A stretch of DNA of 44,450 nucleotides from OLB7 sp966250335 (GTDB lineage: Bacteria; Bacteroidota; Ignavibacteria; OLB7), in assembly GCA_966250335.1 (NCBI GenBank), contig CBINGZ010000045.1, positions 1 to 44,450 of the forward strand. The letters run 5' to 3'. How positions within the stretch are numbered: the first letter of the stretch is position 1; each line of letters begins with the position of its first letter. Below the pieces are notes generated by a model that searched no databases, was not told the origin of the DNA, and was given only the letters and a program-made list of their open reading frames with translations. The position numbers and the translations under genes were made by a program. Positions 33,528 through 42,032 of the stretch are shown piece by piece.

Positions 33528-36094
33528 GCACACATCACGATATACCCGGTTCCTGCTCCTGCGCCGCCTGCACCGAAGCGGCGGTCCGGACCCTGGTCAA
33601 CGGGCCGGGGCGTTCGTCGCTCTCCTACAGACTCGGGACACACGGCTCCTTCAAGGAGGCGATGATCGGGCGTCTGTCGCGAACCGATGCGCTTCGTCCC
33701 CTCTCGACCCGCGACGACGACGATCCCTCGCTGGCACTCGTCGACGCATGGGCCGTCGTGCTCGATGTCCTCTCCTTCTACCAGGAACGGATCGTCAACG
33801 AGGGATTTCTCCGCACGGCGACGGAGCGGCGGTCGATCCTGGAACTGGCCCGCTCCATCGGCTACGAGCTGGGACCCGGTGTGGCGGCGGGAACCTTTCT
33901 TTCGTTCACGGTGGAGGATTCCGTGGGGACGCCGGGATACGCCGAGATCCCGACCGGAACCAGAGTGCAGAGCCTCCCCGGACCGGGAGAGACTCCCCAG
34001 ACCTTCGAGACGACATCCGATATAACGGCCCGCGCCGAGTGGAACGCGATGCTTCCGAAGACCTCCCAGGCACGCACGCCGCGAACGGGAGACAGGGAGA
34101 TCTATCTGCTCGGGACATCGACCGGTCTCAGAGCCGGGGACGCGCTCGCATTTATCGGAAGCGACCGTATCTCGAATCCCTCCAGCGGCCACTGGGCGTT
34201 CCGCCGGATAGCGCAGGTGGAAGTCGATGCGGCCGGAGGACGCACCAGAGTGACCTGGGTAGAGCCGCTGGCCTGGAAGACGGCCGGCGCAACGCCCTCG
34301 ACCGTCAGGGTCTTCGCCATGCGCCAGCGCGCCTCCCTCTTCGGGAACAACGCCCCCGACTGGCGGACCATGCCTCTCGACGTCCGGAAGCAGTATGCCG
34401 CCGACTACGACGGCAGACCCACACTGGCGAGCATCGGCCCGTCCGATTTCGGCCTGGCGCTCATGGGCCGGAGGCTGAGCGTAAAAGCGATCGACCCGGC
34501 CGTCGGGAAGGAATGGCCCGGCTTCACATTGAGCGAGATCGATGCCGGCACAGGTGTCGTGCATCTCGACGCGATTTACCCCGCGATCATAAACGAGGGC
34601 TGGGTCGTTCTGGCAACCGCGACCGATACCGAACTGTACGGGGTCACCCAGGCCGTCGAATCATCCCAGGCCCAGTTCACCCTCACCTCGAAGACGATGC
34701 GGCTCACGCTCAGCGGGGTCGGCCTGAAGACGAAGTTCGACAAGATGATCCGTCAGACGGCGGTCTTCGCGCAGAGCGAGGAGCTGGAGATCGCGCAGTC
34801 GCCGATCGTTTCCGCGATTACGGGGAACTCCATCACTCTCGATCGGGTCGTCTCCGGCCTCGTACCGGGGCAGCTCATGATCGTCTCGGGAAACGATGCG
34901 ACCTCCGGCGTGAAGGCGAGCGAGGTCGTGATCGTGCGGGAAGCGCCGACGGTCGGAGGAACGACCGAAATCCGGTTCGATCCGGCATTGCAGCACGGCT
35001 ACGTCCGCTCCGGCGTACGCGTCTCCGGAAATATCGCGCCGGCAACGCACGGCGAGACGAAGAAGGAGATCCTGGGGAGCGGCGACGGCTCGGCCGGCTT
35101 CCAGCGGTTCACCCTGAAGGCCGGTCCCCTCACCTATGTCTCGGCGGAAACGCCCGCCGGCAGCGTCACCACGCTGGAGGTCCGCGTGGATGGGATACTC
35201 TGGTCGGAGGCCCCCTCCTTCAACGATCTGGGACCGCGCGACAGGGCATACGTGGTCAGGATCGAGGATGACGGCAAGGTCAACGTCCGCTTCGGCGACG
35301 GGATCACCGGCGCGCGCCTTCCGACCGGATATGAGAACGTGACGGCGAAATATCGCGTCGGGACCGGAGTGAAGGGGATGGTCCACGCCGGGCAGCTCTC
35401 GCTCCTCCTGGCGCGCCCGCTCGGCGTGAAGAGTGTCGTGAACCCGACGGCCCCGACCGGCGCGGCCGATCCCCAGAGCCTGGAGGACGCGAGAGAGAAC
35501 GCCCCGTTCGCCGTGATGGCGATGGGACGAGTCGTATCGCTTCAGGACTACGAGGACTTCGCCCGATCGTTCGCCGGGGTCGCCAAGGCGCTGGCGCAGC
35601 CGATCTGGGCGGGCGACCGCGAGGTGGTCTATCTGACGGTGGCCGGCGCCGATGGAACCGCCGTCCCCCACGATTCCAGAATCTATCGCAATCTAACAAC
35701 CGCGATCCGCACCTCCGGCGGAGCGCGCCGCGTGGAGATCGCGACCTACGAGTCGATCACGTTCGACCTGAGCGCCGACCTCATGGTCGATCCGCGATAT
35801 ATCGCGGCCGACGTGCTCGCCGCCGTCAGAGCGATGCTCCTGACGGAGTTCTCGTTCGAGCGCCGGGCGTTCGGGCAGCCGGTCCATCGTAGCGAGATAC
35901 TGGCCGCGATCCAGCGGACCGCCGGGGTCGAGGCGGTGACCCTCACCGCGCTGGCGCGGACCGGAACTTCCGGCAACCTCTCGGCGGTGCCCGCCCGCCT
36001 TGCCCGCTGGGTCCAGGCCGGCGGAACGACGGAGCCGGCGCAGCTTCTCACCATTTCCCCCGACGGAATAACGTTGCAGGAGACGCAGCGATGA
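33524..36094 (+). CDS. Baseplate J-like wedge protein 2 (Afp12-like)
   Basis: This 856-residue protein pairs with the first J protein. The N-terminus has a Cys-rich 'SCSCAACTE' segment, then 'NGPGRSSLSYRLGTHGSFKEAMIGRLSR' and 'DPSLALVDAWAVVLDVLSFYQERIVNEGFLRTATERRSILELARSIGYEL', the standard beginning of eCIS J proteins. Later 'VRFGDGITGARLPTGYENVTAKYRVG' and 'VVSLQDYEDFARSFAGVAKALAQ' are the conserved core. Its start overlaps the previous stop (ATGA) and has GGGAGGAGG four bases upstream. The N-terminal cysteines might bind a metal. Confidence 0.9.
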   Translation: MSTHHDIPGSCSCAACTEAAVRTLVNGPGRSSLSYRLGTHGSFKEAMIGRLSRTDALRPLSTRDDDDPSLALVDAWAVVLDVLSFYQERIVNEGFLRTATERRSILELARSIGYELGPGVAAGTFLSFTVEDSVGTPGYAEIPTGTRVQSLPGPGETPQTFETTSDITARAEWNAMLPKTSQARTPRTGDREIYLLGTSTGLRAGDALAFIGSDRISNPSSGHWAFRRIAQVEVDAAGGRTRVTWVEPLAWKTAGATPSTVRVFAMRQRASLFGNNAPDWRTMPLDVRKQYAADYDGRPTLASIGPSDFGLALMGRRLSVKAIDPAVGKEWPGFTLSEIDAGTGVVHLDAIYPAIINEGWVVLATATDTELYGVTQAVESSQAQFTLTSKTMRLTLSGVGLKTKFDKMIRQTAVFAQSEELEIAQSPIVSAITGNSITLDRVVSGLVPGQLMIVSGNDATSGVKASEVVIVREAPTVGGTTEIRFDPALQHGYVRSGVRVSGNIAPATHGETKKEILGSGDGSAGFQRFTLKAGPLTYVSAETPAGSVTTLEVRVDGILWSEAPSFNDLGPRDRAYVVRIEDDGKVNVRFGDGITGARLPTGYENVTAKYRVGTGVKGMVHAGQLSLLLARPLGVKSVVNPTAPTGAADPQSLEDARENAPFAVMAMGRVVSLQDYEDFARSFAGVAKALAQPIWAGDREVVYLTVAGADGTAVPHDSRIYRNLTTAIRTSGGARRVEIATYESITFDLSADLMVDPRYIAADVLAAVRAMLLTEFSFERRAFGQPVHRSEILAAIQRTAGVEAVTLTALARTGTSGNLSAVPARLARWVQAGGTTEPAQLLTISPDGITLQETQR

Positions 36095-38295
36095 GACTCA
36101 CCGCGGATACGCTCTACGAACTTCTCCCCGCGATCTATCGGATTCGCGACGCCGAGCTTGGAGGAGCCTCTCCGGGTCCGCTCCGCGCGCTCGTGGAGGT
36201 GATCGCCGAGCAGGGGATCGCGATCGAGGATAATATCGCGGACCTCTACAGGAACTGGTTCATCGAGACATGCGATGAATGGGTCGTCCCCTACATCGGC
36301 GATCTGCTCGGAGCCAGAAGCCCCTACAGCGTGAGCAGCGGAACGTTCAGCCGCAGGGGTTACGTCGCGAACACGATCACCTACCGACGGCGAAAGGGAG
36401 CGGCCTCGATGCTGGAGGCGCTGGCGCGCGACCTGACCGGCTGGCCCGCGCGCGCCGTGGAGTTCTTCTCCCTGCTGGCGACCACGCAGCATCTCAACCA
36501 CCTGCGCCTCCCGAACGTGCGGACCCCGGACCTGCGCCACAGCGCCCGTCTGGAACGGCTCGGCACTCCCTTCGACGATGTGCCGCGTACCGTCGAGGTA
36601 CGTCGTATCGAGCCGGGTCGGGGGCGCTACAACATCCCGAGCGTCGGCATCTTCCTCTGGCGCCTGCAGAGCTATCCGATGGAGCGCGCGGCGGCCCGCG
36701 CCGTCGACTCGCCGCCGAACGGACGATTCACCTTCCATCCGATCGGGATCGACGCGAACCTCTTCAATGCCCCCCGGACGGAGGCAGAGATCACACATAT
36801 CGCAGAAGAGCGGGACGTCCCCGCGCCGCTGCGCCGCAGGCCCCTCTTCGACGAGCTTGAAGCGCTCCGCCAGTCGCTGGTCGACGGAACGCGCGCGGAT
36901 GCGGTCTGGTTCGACGGCGCTCCCGTCCTCAGGATCTTCGTCCCGGAGGACCCGAACGATCCGGCCGGGCCGACGGTGGAGATCCCTCCTTCTCAGATAT
37001 CGATCTGCGATCTTACAGGCTGGGAGATCCCATCCGACACACGTTCCTACGCACCGGCCGACGGAGGGGACCCGCTGGCGCTCCCGATCCGCGTCGCCGT
37101 CGATCCCGTTCTCGGCAGAATAACGTTCCCCGCATCATCCTCCCCCGAACGTGTCGAAGTATCGTACAGCTACGGGTTTCCCGGCGACCTGGGAGGCGGT
37201 CCCTACAAGCGGGAGGCCGAGGAGAGCACGCAGAGCGTAGGATGGCGGTTCACCGTGCGGCAGGAAGCCTCCCTCTCCGCGACCGAGGGACCGACCTTCG
37301 CCGACGCGGTCCAGGCATGGAACGGCCGGCCGGCCGGAACCATCGGGGTCATCACCGTGGTCGACAGCGGAACGTATGTCGAGTCGATCACGGGCGCTGG
37401 GGGGATCACGATCCCGCCGGGGAGCCGACTCACGATCGAGAGCGTGATGGGGGAACTTCCTCTTCTTTCAGGAAGCATGGAGATCGTCGGCGGCCCGGTA
37501 TCTCCGGACGTCGTCGCCGGCGGGATCACGATCGCGGGATTGATCGTGGAAGGATCGATCACCGTTCTGCCGGGACATCTTGGAGAGCTCCGTGTCGAGC
37601 ACTGCACGCTCCCTCCTGCCGGCGAGAGTATTATTGCCCGGGGGACGGCCGCGCCGGGAAGCGGAAACGACGATCTGATCGTGACGGTCGACCGGACCCT
37701 CTGCGGACGGATCACGCTTACCGAAAGCGTCACGCGGCTGGCCGTGACCGACTCGATCGTCGGGATCCCCACGGCCGCGGAGGGAGATCCCGCCGCCATT
37801 GATGCATCGGGATCGGAGGTAGAGATAACCGCTTCGACGATCCTCGGCGGCTGCTCCGCGCGGACGCTCGACGGTTCCAATGCGATATTCACGGGAACCG
37901 TGGAGGCCGAACGGAGGCAGACCGGATGCCTTCGCTTCAGCGTGCTTCCGCAGAACTCCCGCACCCCGCGCCGCTACCGGTGTCAGCCGGAAACGGCGCT
38001 GTCCGAACGGGCGACGGCGCTGGGGTTGCACTCCCCGCAGGATCTTCCCCCGATGGAATCGACGAGGGTCGTCGCCCGCCTCCGCCCCGCTTTCACCTCG
38101 CTCCGTTACGGCGACGCGTCGTACGGGCAGCTCGATCTCTCGTGCCCCGTCGAGATCCGCACCGGTGCGGACGACGGCTCGGAGATGGGAGCGTTCCACT
38201 TCCTGCAGGGTCCGCAGCGCGACGCGAATCTTCGCACGTCGCTTCGCGAGTACCTTCGGTTCGGTTTCGAAGCCGGCATCGTTTACGTCACCTAA
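36091..38295 (+). CDS. Phage tail protein I-like wedge protein with beta-helix-like extension
   Basis: This 734-residue protein overlaps the previous stop (ATGA). Residues 1-130 match the gpI/wedge family: 'LYELLPAIYRIRDAEL', 'VIAEQGIAIEDNIADLYRNWFIETCDEWVVPYIGDLLGA', 'RRGYVANTITYRRRKGAASMLEALARDLTGW'. Residues about 400-640 are rich in short, regular hydrophobic strands with Gly, Asp and Thr turns ('GGITIPPGSRLTIESV', 'GGITIAGLIVEGSITVLPG', 'SEVEITASTILGG'), as in right-handed beta-helices. Standard tail protein I is much shorter. The extension may reach outward as a receptor-binding or decorating part. Confidence 0.82.
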   Translation: MRLTADTLYELLPAIYRIRDAELGGASPGPLRALVEVIAEQGIAIEDNIADLYRNWFIETCDEWVVPYIGDLLGARSPYSVSSGTFSRRGYVANTITYRRRKGAASMLEALARDLTGWPARAVEFFSLLATTQHLNHLRLPNVRTPDLRHSARLERLGTPFDDVPRTVEVRRIEPGRGRYNIPSVGIFLWRLQSYPMERAAARAVDSPPNGRFTFHPIGIDANLFNAPRTEAEITHIAEERDVPAPLRRRPLFDELEALRQSLVDGTRADAVWFDGAPVLRIFVPEDPNDPAGPTVEIPPSQISICDLTGWEIPSDTRSYAPADGGDPLALPIRVAVDPVLGRITFPASSSPERVEVSYSYGFPGDLGGGPYKREAEESTQSVGWRFTVRQEASLSATEGPTFADAVQAWNGRPAGTIGVITVVDSGTYVESITGAGGITIPPGSRLTIESVMGELPLLSGSMEIVGGPVSPDVVAGGITIAGLIVEGSITVLPGHLGELRVEHCTLPPAGESIIARGTAAPGSGNDDLIVTVDRTLCGRITLTESVTRLAVTDSIVGIPTAAEGDPAAIDASGSEVEITASTILGGCSARTLDGSNAIFTGTVEAERRQTGCLRFSVLPQNSRTPRRYRCQPETALSERATALGLHSPQDLPPMESTRVVARLRPAFTSLRYGDASYGQLDLSCPVEIRTGADDGSEMGAFHFLQGPQRDANLRTSLREYLRFGFEAGIVYVT

Positions 38296-38305
38296 TGGAG
38301 GGATG

Positions 38306-41209
38306 ATGAAAGGAGATTTCACCCGATCGACGTTCAGAGCTGACAAGCACTTCAGCGGCGTGCTGATGCAGCAGGGGCGCGTCCAGCTCGATGCCGATTG
38401 GAACGAGCAGAACGATATAACACGCCACCGTATCGAGACCGAGACGATCGACGTCGTCGGGCCGACCGGCACACCGAAAGGGGCCGGCGGATTCTCGATC
38501 ATCACGGATCCCAACACGCTGCCGGTTCAGACCCGGCAGCAGCTCACCACTCTGGGGATCCTTCCGCTGCAGGCAGGCAACTTCCTGATCAACCGCGGGC
38601 GATACTACGTGGAGGGAACCCTCTGCGAGAGCGAGGGGGTCCTCTCCTTCACGGGCCAGCCCGACCTGCCGTCGACACAGCCGGTCGGCTCCGACGGGAT
38701 CTACCTCGCCTACCTGGATGTCTGGCAGCGGCATATCACGCCGATCGACGACCCCTCCATCCGCGAGAACGCGCTGCAGGGGGCCGACACGGCCACGCGG
38801 AGCAGAACCGTCTGGCAGGTGAAGCTTCTCCGCGCCGGAAACATCGGCGCCTCCATCACATGCGGAAGCGATATTCCGGCATGGAACGCGCTCCAGGCCG
38901 CCTCGGGCGCCCGACTGGCGGCGCGTGCGCAGCCGGAGGCGAACCAGACCAACCCCTGCATCATCCCGGCAAGCGCGGGGTACAGACGGCTGGAGAACCA
39001 GTTATATCGTGTAGAGATTCACCGGGGCGGGGCCCCCGGCGTCGCCACCTTCAAGTGGTCGCGCGAGAACGGCTCGGTCGTCGCGGCGATCCGCGAGGCG
39101 TCAGGATCGCGGGTCACGATCGCCGATGTCGGGCCCGACACGGTACGCGCCTTCAAGTCGGGCGACTGGGCGGAGATCGTCGACGACAGCAACGACCTGC
39201 TCGGCACACCGGGCACGCTGGTCCAGATCGACCTCGTGGATATCGCGACGCGACGCATCACCATGCGGAGCGCCGTCCCCACCATCGGGAACGCCGATCT
39301 TGTGCGCCGACCAAGGCTCCGTCGCTGGGACCAGACCGGCAACAGCGCCACCGCGAACGGGATCGTCACCGGCGCCGGAGCCGTGGTGCTGGAGGGAGGG
39401 ATCGAGATCACCTTCTCCGGCGGCCCCTTCACCACCGGCGAGTACTGGCTGATTCCCGCGCGCACCACCACCGGAGATATCGAGTGGCCGCGCCAGGGAA
39501 CAACGGCGATCCCGCAGCCGCCGGCCGGGATACGACATACCTTCGCGCGGCTGGCCCTGCTCCGTATGCAGGGGGGCGTGCTGATGGTTCTTGAGGACTG
39601 CCGCAGACAGTTCCCCGCGCTGACCGCCATCGCCGCATCCGATGTTTCCTACAACAACGCCAACTGCGATCTGATCCAGGCAAGGACGGTGCAGGAGGCG
39701 CTGGACGCCCTCTGCGCCCGCGAGCGCGACTGCTGCGCCCTCACGGTCTCCCCCGGCCCGAACTGGGAACAGATCCTCAGCAGGATCCCCGACAACACCG
39801 ACGCTCATATCTGCTTCCGAGCGGGCACCTACACCGTCACACGCCCGGTCACGCTGCGGAACAAAGGTCACATTACGATATCCGGCTGCGGACACGGCTC
39901 GCACGTGACGGCGCCGAACTTCGAACAGGTCTTCGTGTTCGACCGCTGCAGAAGCGTTTCGATCAGGACGATCCGGGTCTCCGCAGGGGAAGTGGGGTCG
40001 AGGGAGGAACGGAAGCGGCTGAACGGCGCGATCACCGTCATGAACACGCCCGATGTCACCATCGAGTCGACGATCGTGTCGTGCGGCGCGGGCGCGGCGC
40101 GGGCCGCGTGCTGTATCGCTGTACGAAACGGTGTCGACGCGGGGGGGCCTTCGGTGGCTCTGCCCGGTTCGGTGAGGATCAAGGGATGCGATCTGACGGT
40201 GGGACATCAGCAGACAGGGATGCTTCTCGTGAACACGGGACGTGCCACGGTGGAGGACAACAGGATCGACGTCCGGGAACGTCCCCCCTTCCTCGGCATC
40301 GCCACACTGGTACGCAACGACAGACGCGTCCGCGCGGGGCTCAGGCGGATGATGGTGGCCGGACTCCGCGGAACGGCGACCGTGGAGACCGAAAACCCGG
40401 CGGTGAGAGATAATGCCGGCGCCGGCGGCATGCTCCTCAGAAAGAGGGTACAGAACATCCAGCCGAACACGACGGTCGTGGTGGGAGGCCGCACGCTGAA
40501 CATGTTCAGCACGAACTCGATCGCGAACAGATGGAGCGGCCTGATCGCGGCGGAGCCGCCGGCCGGCATTACATCGGATCGTGACGCGTTCCGCTACATC
40601 TACAGGCTGGCCGACCGCGTGCTGCTGGGAGAAGTCGTCGCCGATGCCGTCGCCCCCTTCCGCCGCTGGCTCGACGCAATATTCGCGGAGAATCTGGCCG
40701 TCGGCTCGCAGGGAATCGTCGTGGCCGGCCGCACCGCGACCGATATCCGCATCAGAGACAACACGATCGACGGGATGATGCAGGGGATCCACATCGGCGT
40801 CAGCCACCGCGAGACTCAGCGGGGGACACCCGACCGCACGGGGACCGTATCGATCTCCGGCAACACGATCGGCGTGCGGATGTCGCCGGAGATCCCGAAC
40901 GAACGCCACGGTATTTTCGTCGGGAACGTCGACACGCTCCTGGTGCAGGACAACCATATCTCGGTCAGACGCGCACAGGGAGCCGAGCGGATGAGGATCG
41001 AGGGGATACGGATCTTCGGTTTTCTCGGACGTATGGCGATCGTCAGCAGGAATCATCTGGTGAACGCGACGGTCGGCATCGTCGTCAATCCTCTTCCTCC
41101 GTTCGGACATGTCCGGGCGCAGTGGCTGGTCTCCGACAACGTGACCCCGGGCGCGCAGCAATCGGTCATAGCGCCGGCGCGCGTCAGGAAAGTCGAGAAT
41201 TACGCATAG
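38306..41209 (+). CDS. DUF6519 protein with C-terminal parallel beta-helix, possible fibre
   Basis: The start is set at 38306 (MKGDFTRSTF) because GGAGG lies just upstream; another ATG is directly before it, and a longer in-frame reading runs into the tail protein I gene. The 967-residue product begins with the DUF6519 signature 'FRADKHFSGVLMQQGRVQLDADWNEQNDITRHR'. Residues about 490-960 carry repeated strand-turn units of a right-handed beta-helix ('GHITISGCGHGSHVT', 'VSIRTIRVSAGEV', 'DVTIESTIVSCG', 'ATVEDNRIDVRE', 'TDIRIRDNTIDGMMQGIHIGV', 'LLVQDNHISVR'), like pectate lyase or tail-spike folds. It is the last gene of the operon, where many tailed particles encode fibres. No typical trimerising tip or lectin domain is visible. 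Confidence 0.8.
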   Translation: MKGDFTRSTFRADKHFSGVLMQQGRVQLDADWNEQNDITRHRIETETIDVVGPTGTPKGAGGFSIITDPNTLPVQTRQQLTTLGILPLQAGNFLINRGRYYVEGTLCESEGVLSFTGQPDLPSTQPVGSDGIYLAYLDVWQRHITPIDDPSIRENALQGADTATRSRTVWQVKLLRAGNIGASITCGSDIPAWNALQAASGARLAARAQPEANQTNPCIIPASAGYRRLENQLYRVEIHRGGAPGVATFKWSRENGSVVAAIREASGSRVTIADVGPDTVRAFKSGDWAEIVDDSNDLLGTPGTLVQIDLVDIATRRITMRSAVPTIGNADLVRRPRLRRWDQTGNSATANGIVTGAGAVVLEGGIEITFSGGPFTTGEYWLIPARTTTGDIEWPRQGTTAIPQPPAGIRHTFARLALLRMQGGVLMVLEDCRRQFPALTAIAASDVSYNNANCDLIQARTVQEALDALCARERDCCALTVSPGPNWEQILSRIPDNTDAHICFRAGTYTVTRPVTLRNKGHITISGCGHGSHVTAPNFEQVFVFDRCRSVSIRTIRVSAGEVGSREERKRLNGAITVMNTPDVTIESTIVSCGAGAARAACCIAVRNGVDAGGPSVALPGSVRIKGCDLTVGHQQTGMLLVNTGRATVEDNRIDVRERPPFLGIATLVRNDRRVRAGLRRMMVAGLRGTATVETENPAVRDNAGAGGMLLRKRVQNIQPNTTVVVGGRTLNMFSTNSIANRWSGLIAAEPPAGITSDRDAFRYIYRLADRVLLGEVVADAVAPFRRWLDAIFAENLAVGSQGIVVAGRTATDIRIRDNTIDGMMQGIHIGVSHRETQRGTPDRTGTVSISGNTIGVRMSPEIPNERHGIFVGNVDTLLVQDNHISVRRAQGAERMRIEGIRIFGFLGRMAIVSRNHLVNATVGIVVNPLPPFGHVRAQWLVSDNVTPGAQQSVIAPARVRKVENYA

Positions 41210-41214
41210 GACAA

Positions 41215-41260
41215 CGCAGGGCGAACGGAGCCGGTTCAATCGGGCTTCGTTCGCCCTGCG
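41215..41260 (+). terminator. Large hairpin after the eCIS operon
   Basis: CGCAGGGCGAACG pairs perfectly with CGTTCGCCCTGCG; a G-U pair and AGCC/GGCT extend the stem to about 18 bp around a 10-base loop. It begins six bases after the last eCIS stop. No T tract follows, so it may stop transcription weakly or protect the mRNA 3' end from degradation. Confidence 0.65.
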
Positions 41261-41515
41261 AAGTTGAAGAATTCCATATCGGCGGACGGTATTCGGATGG
41301 TTTATCGACGGCATCAATGCCGTCGCGGCAGTCCATTGCCCGATAGATTTATCGTTCTTCGATGTTACAAAATAAACGATCGAATATCCCTTTCTCATCT
41401 TGACTTCACGGTGCCGGATTAGCGATATTTGTACCGCATTTACGCTCCTTTTGGTATTTGTATATCCGCTTCGCGTGTCGGTTTCTAGCAGGTTCAACTG
41501 CATAGTCCCCCGACG

Positions 41516-41555
41516 TTAAGTTAAGTGGTGTAAGGGTTCGAATCCCGCGTAGTGC
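41516..41555 (+). pseudogene. tRNA 3'-end-like fragment
   Basis: GGGTTCGAATCCC at 41534-41546 is a classic tRNA T-arm core, followed by GCGTAGTGCA as an acceptor-like end and then a strong terminator, the normal order at a tRNA 3' end. I find no matching 5' acceptor strand (GCACTAC) within 90 bases upstream, and the T stem pairs for only three bases. It is therefore a remnant, perhaps left by integration of a mobile element at a tRNA. Confidence 0.4.
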
Positions 41556-41560
41556 ATTCT

Positions 41561-41586
41561 GGCGAGGCCCAAAGCCTCGCCTTTTT
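41561..41586 (+). terminator. Canonical intrinsic terminator
   Basis: GGCGAGGC-CCAAA-GCCTCGCC is a perfect 8-bp stem, followed directly by TTTTT. It lies just downstream of the tRNA-like fragment and points in the + direction. Confidence 0.85.
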
Positions 41587-41621
41587 ATTTGTAGCTCCCC
41601 ATCCCTCCTCTCATGATCTTC

Positions 41622-41910
41622 AGCCCCGTAGGGGCGAACCAGATGTAGCAGCGACGTCCCTACAACAATCTTCAGCGCCGAAGGTGCGCACCAGTCTTCT
41701 CTGTTAACAATGAGAAGAATGGTACGCACCTTCGGCGCTTGAAGAAATTCGGAATTGTCTCATAGCTACAAATGGGTGCTCCCTACGGGAGCCGATGCCG
41801 ATACGTACAAGGTTATGTACATGGATACATTTCGCTTTCGGGTGAACCCCGGAATGAATCCTCATCCCGTTCTTTCTCTCCCTGCCCCGAAGGAGCGAGC
41901 CATGTGTAGC
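41622..41910. repeat. Pair of diverged direct repeats (GCCCCG..GGGGCG type)
   Basis: AGCCCCGTAGGGGCGAACC followed by AGATGTAGC at 41622-41649 recurs, diverged, at 41883-41910 as GCCCCGAAGGAGCGAGCC plus ATGTGTAGC. Each copy holds a short GC palindrome and ends in TGTAGC. The style matches intergenic repeats of Bacteroidota-type genomes. Confidence 0.55.
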
Positions 41911-41955
41911 TGTGGACGCCCGGATTTTTCTCAAGCGCCGAAGGTGCGTACCATT
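41718..41955. repeat. Perfect 25-bp inverted repeats bounding a 238-bp segment
   Basis: The 25 bases at 41931-41955 (beginning TCAAGCGCCGAAGGTGCG) are the exact reverse complement of 41718-41742. A related third copy with a few changes lies at 41673-41694 (CAGCGCCGAAGGTGCGCACC). The segment could be a small MITE-like element or simply neighbouring palindromic repeats in opposite orientation. I see no clear target-site duplication. Confidence 0.6.
41765..41795. repeat. Dispersed palindromic repeat, copy 2
   Basis: GCTACAAAT, three bases, then TGCTCCC-TAC-GGGAGC-CG. It matches the copy at 8318-8348 with two mismatches, and lies inside the 41718-41955 inverted-repeat segment. Confidence 0.65.
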
Positions 41956-42032
41956 TTTCTTCCTATGGCCATTGAGAAAAATCTCATCAGCAAAAAGACC
42001 CAGCGCCTCCCCAGAAACACCTCTTGTAATGC

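Larger units (their letters stand above)
41261..42032. other. Gene-poor intergenic stretch with tRNA fragment, terminator and repeats
   Basis: I see no convincing protein gene in these 770 bases. The minus-strand open frames that cross it run through repeats, a terminator and the tRNA-like fragment. The content that can be named is listed separately. Confidence 0.6.

Noticed and set aside
33358..35271. 637-residue + strand open frame
   Set aside because: Shadow of the two baseplate J genes in another frame.
17269..41209. Prophage
   Set aside because: No terminase, portal, capsid, integrase or lysis genes, while the eCIS ATPase, DUF4255 and DUF4157 genes are present.
17269..41209. Classical type VI secretion system
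   Set aside because: No TssJ, TssL, TssM or ClpV gene; hub and spike are separate gpD- and gpV-like genes as in eCIS.
39101..41503. 800-residue minus-strand open frame
   Set aside because: Antisense to the DUF6519 gene; it crosses the large hairpin and begins in non-coding sequence.
41516..41555. Functional tRNA gene
   Set aside because: No matching 5' acceptor strand, no recognisable D or anticodon arm, and only three pairs in the T stem.
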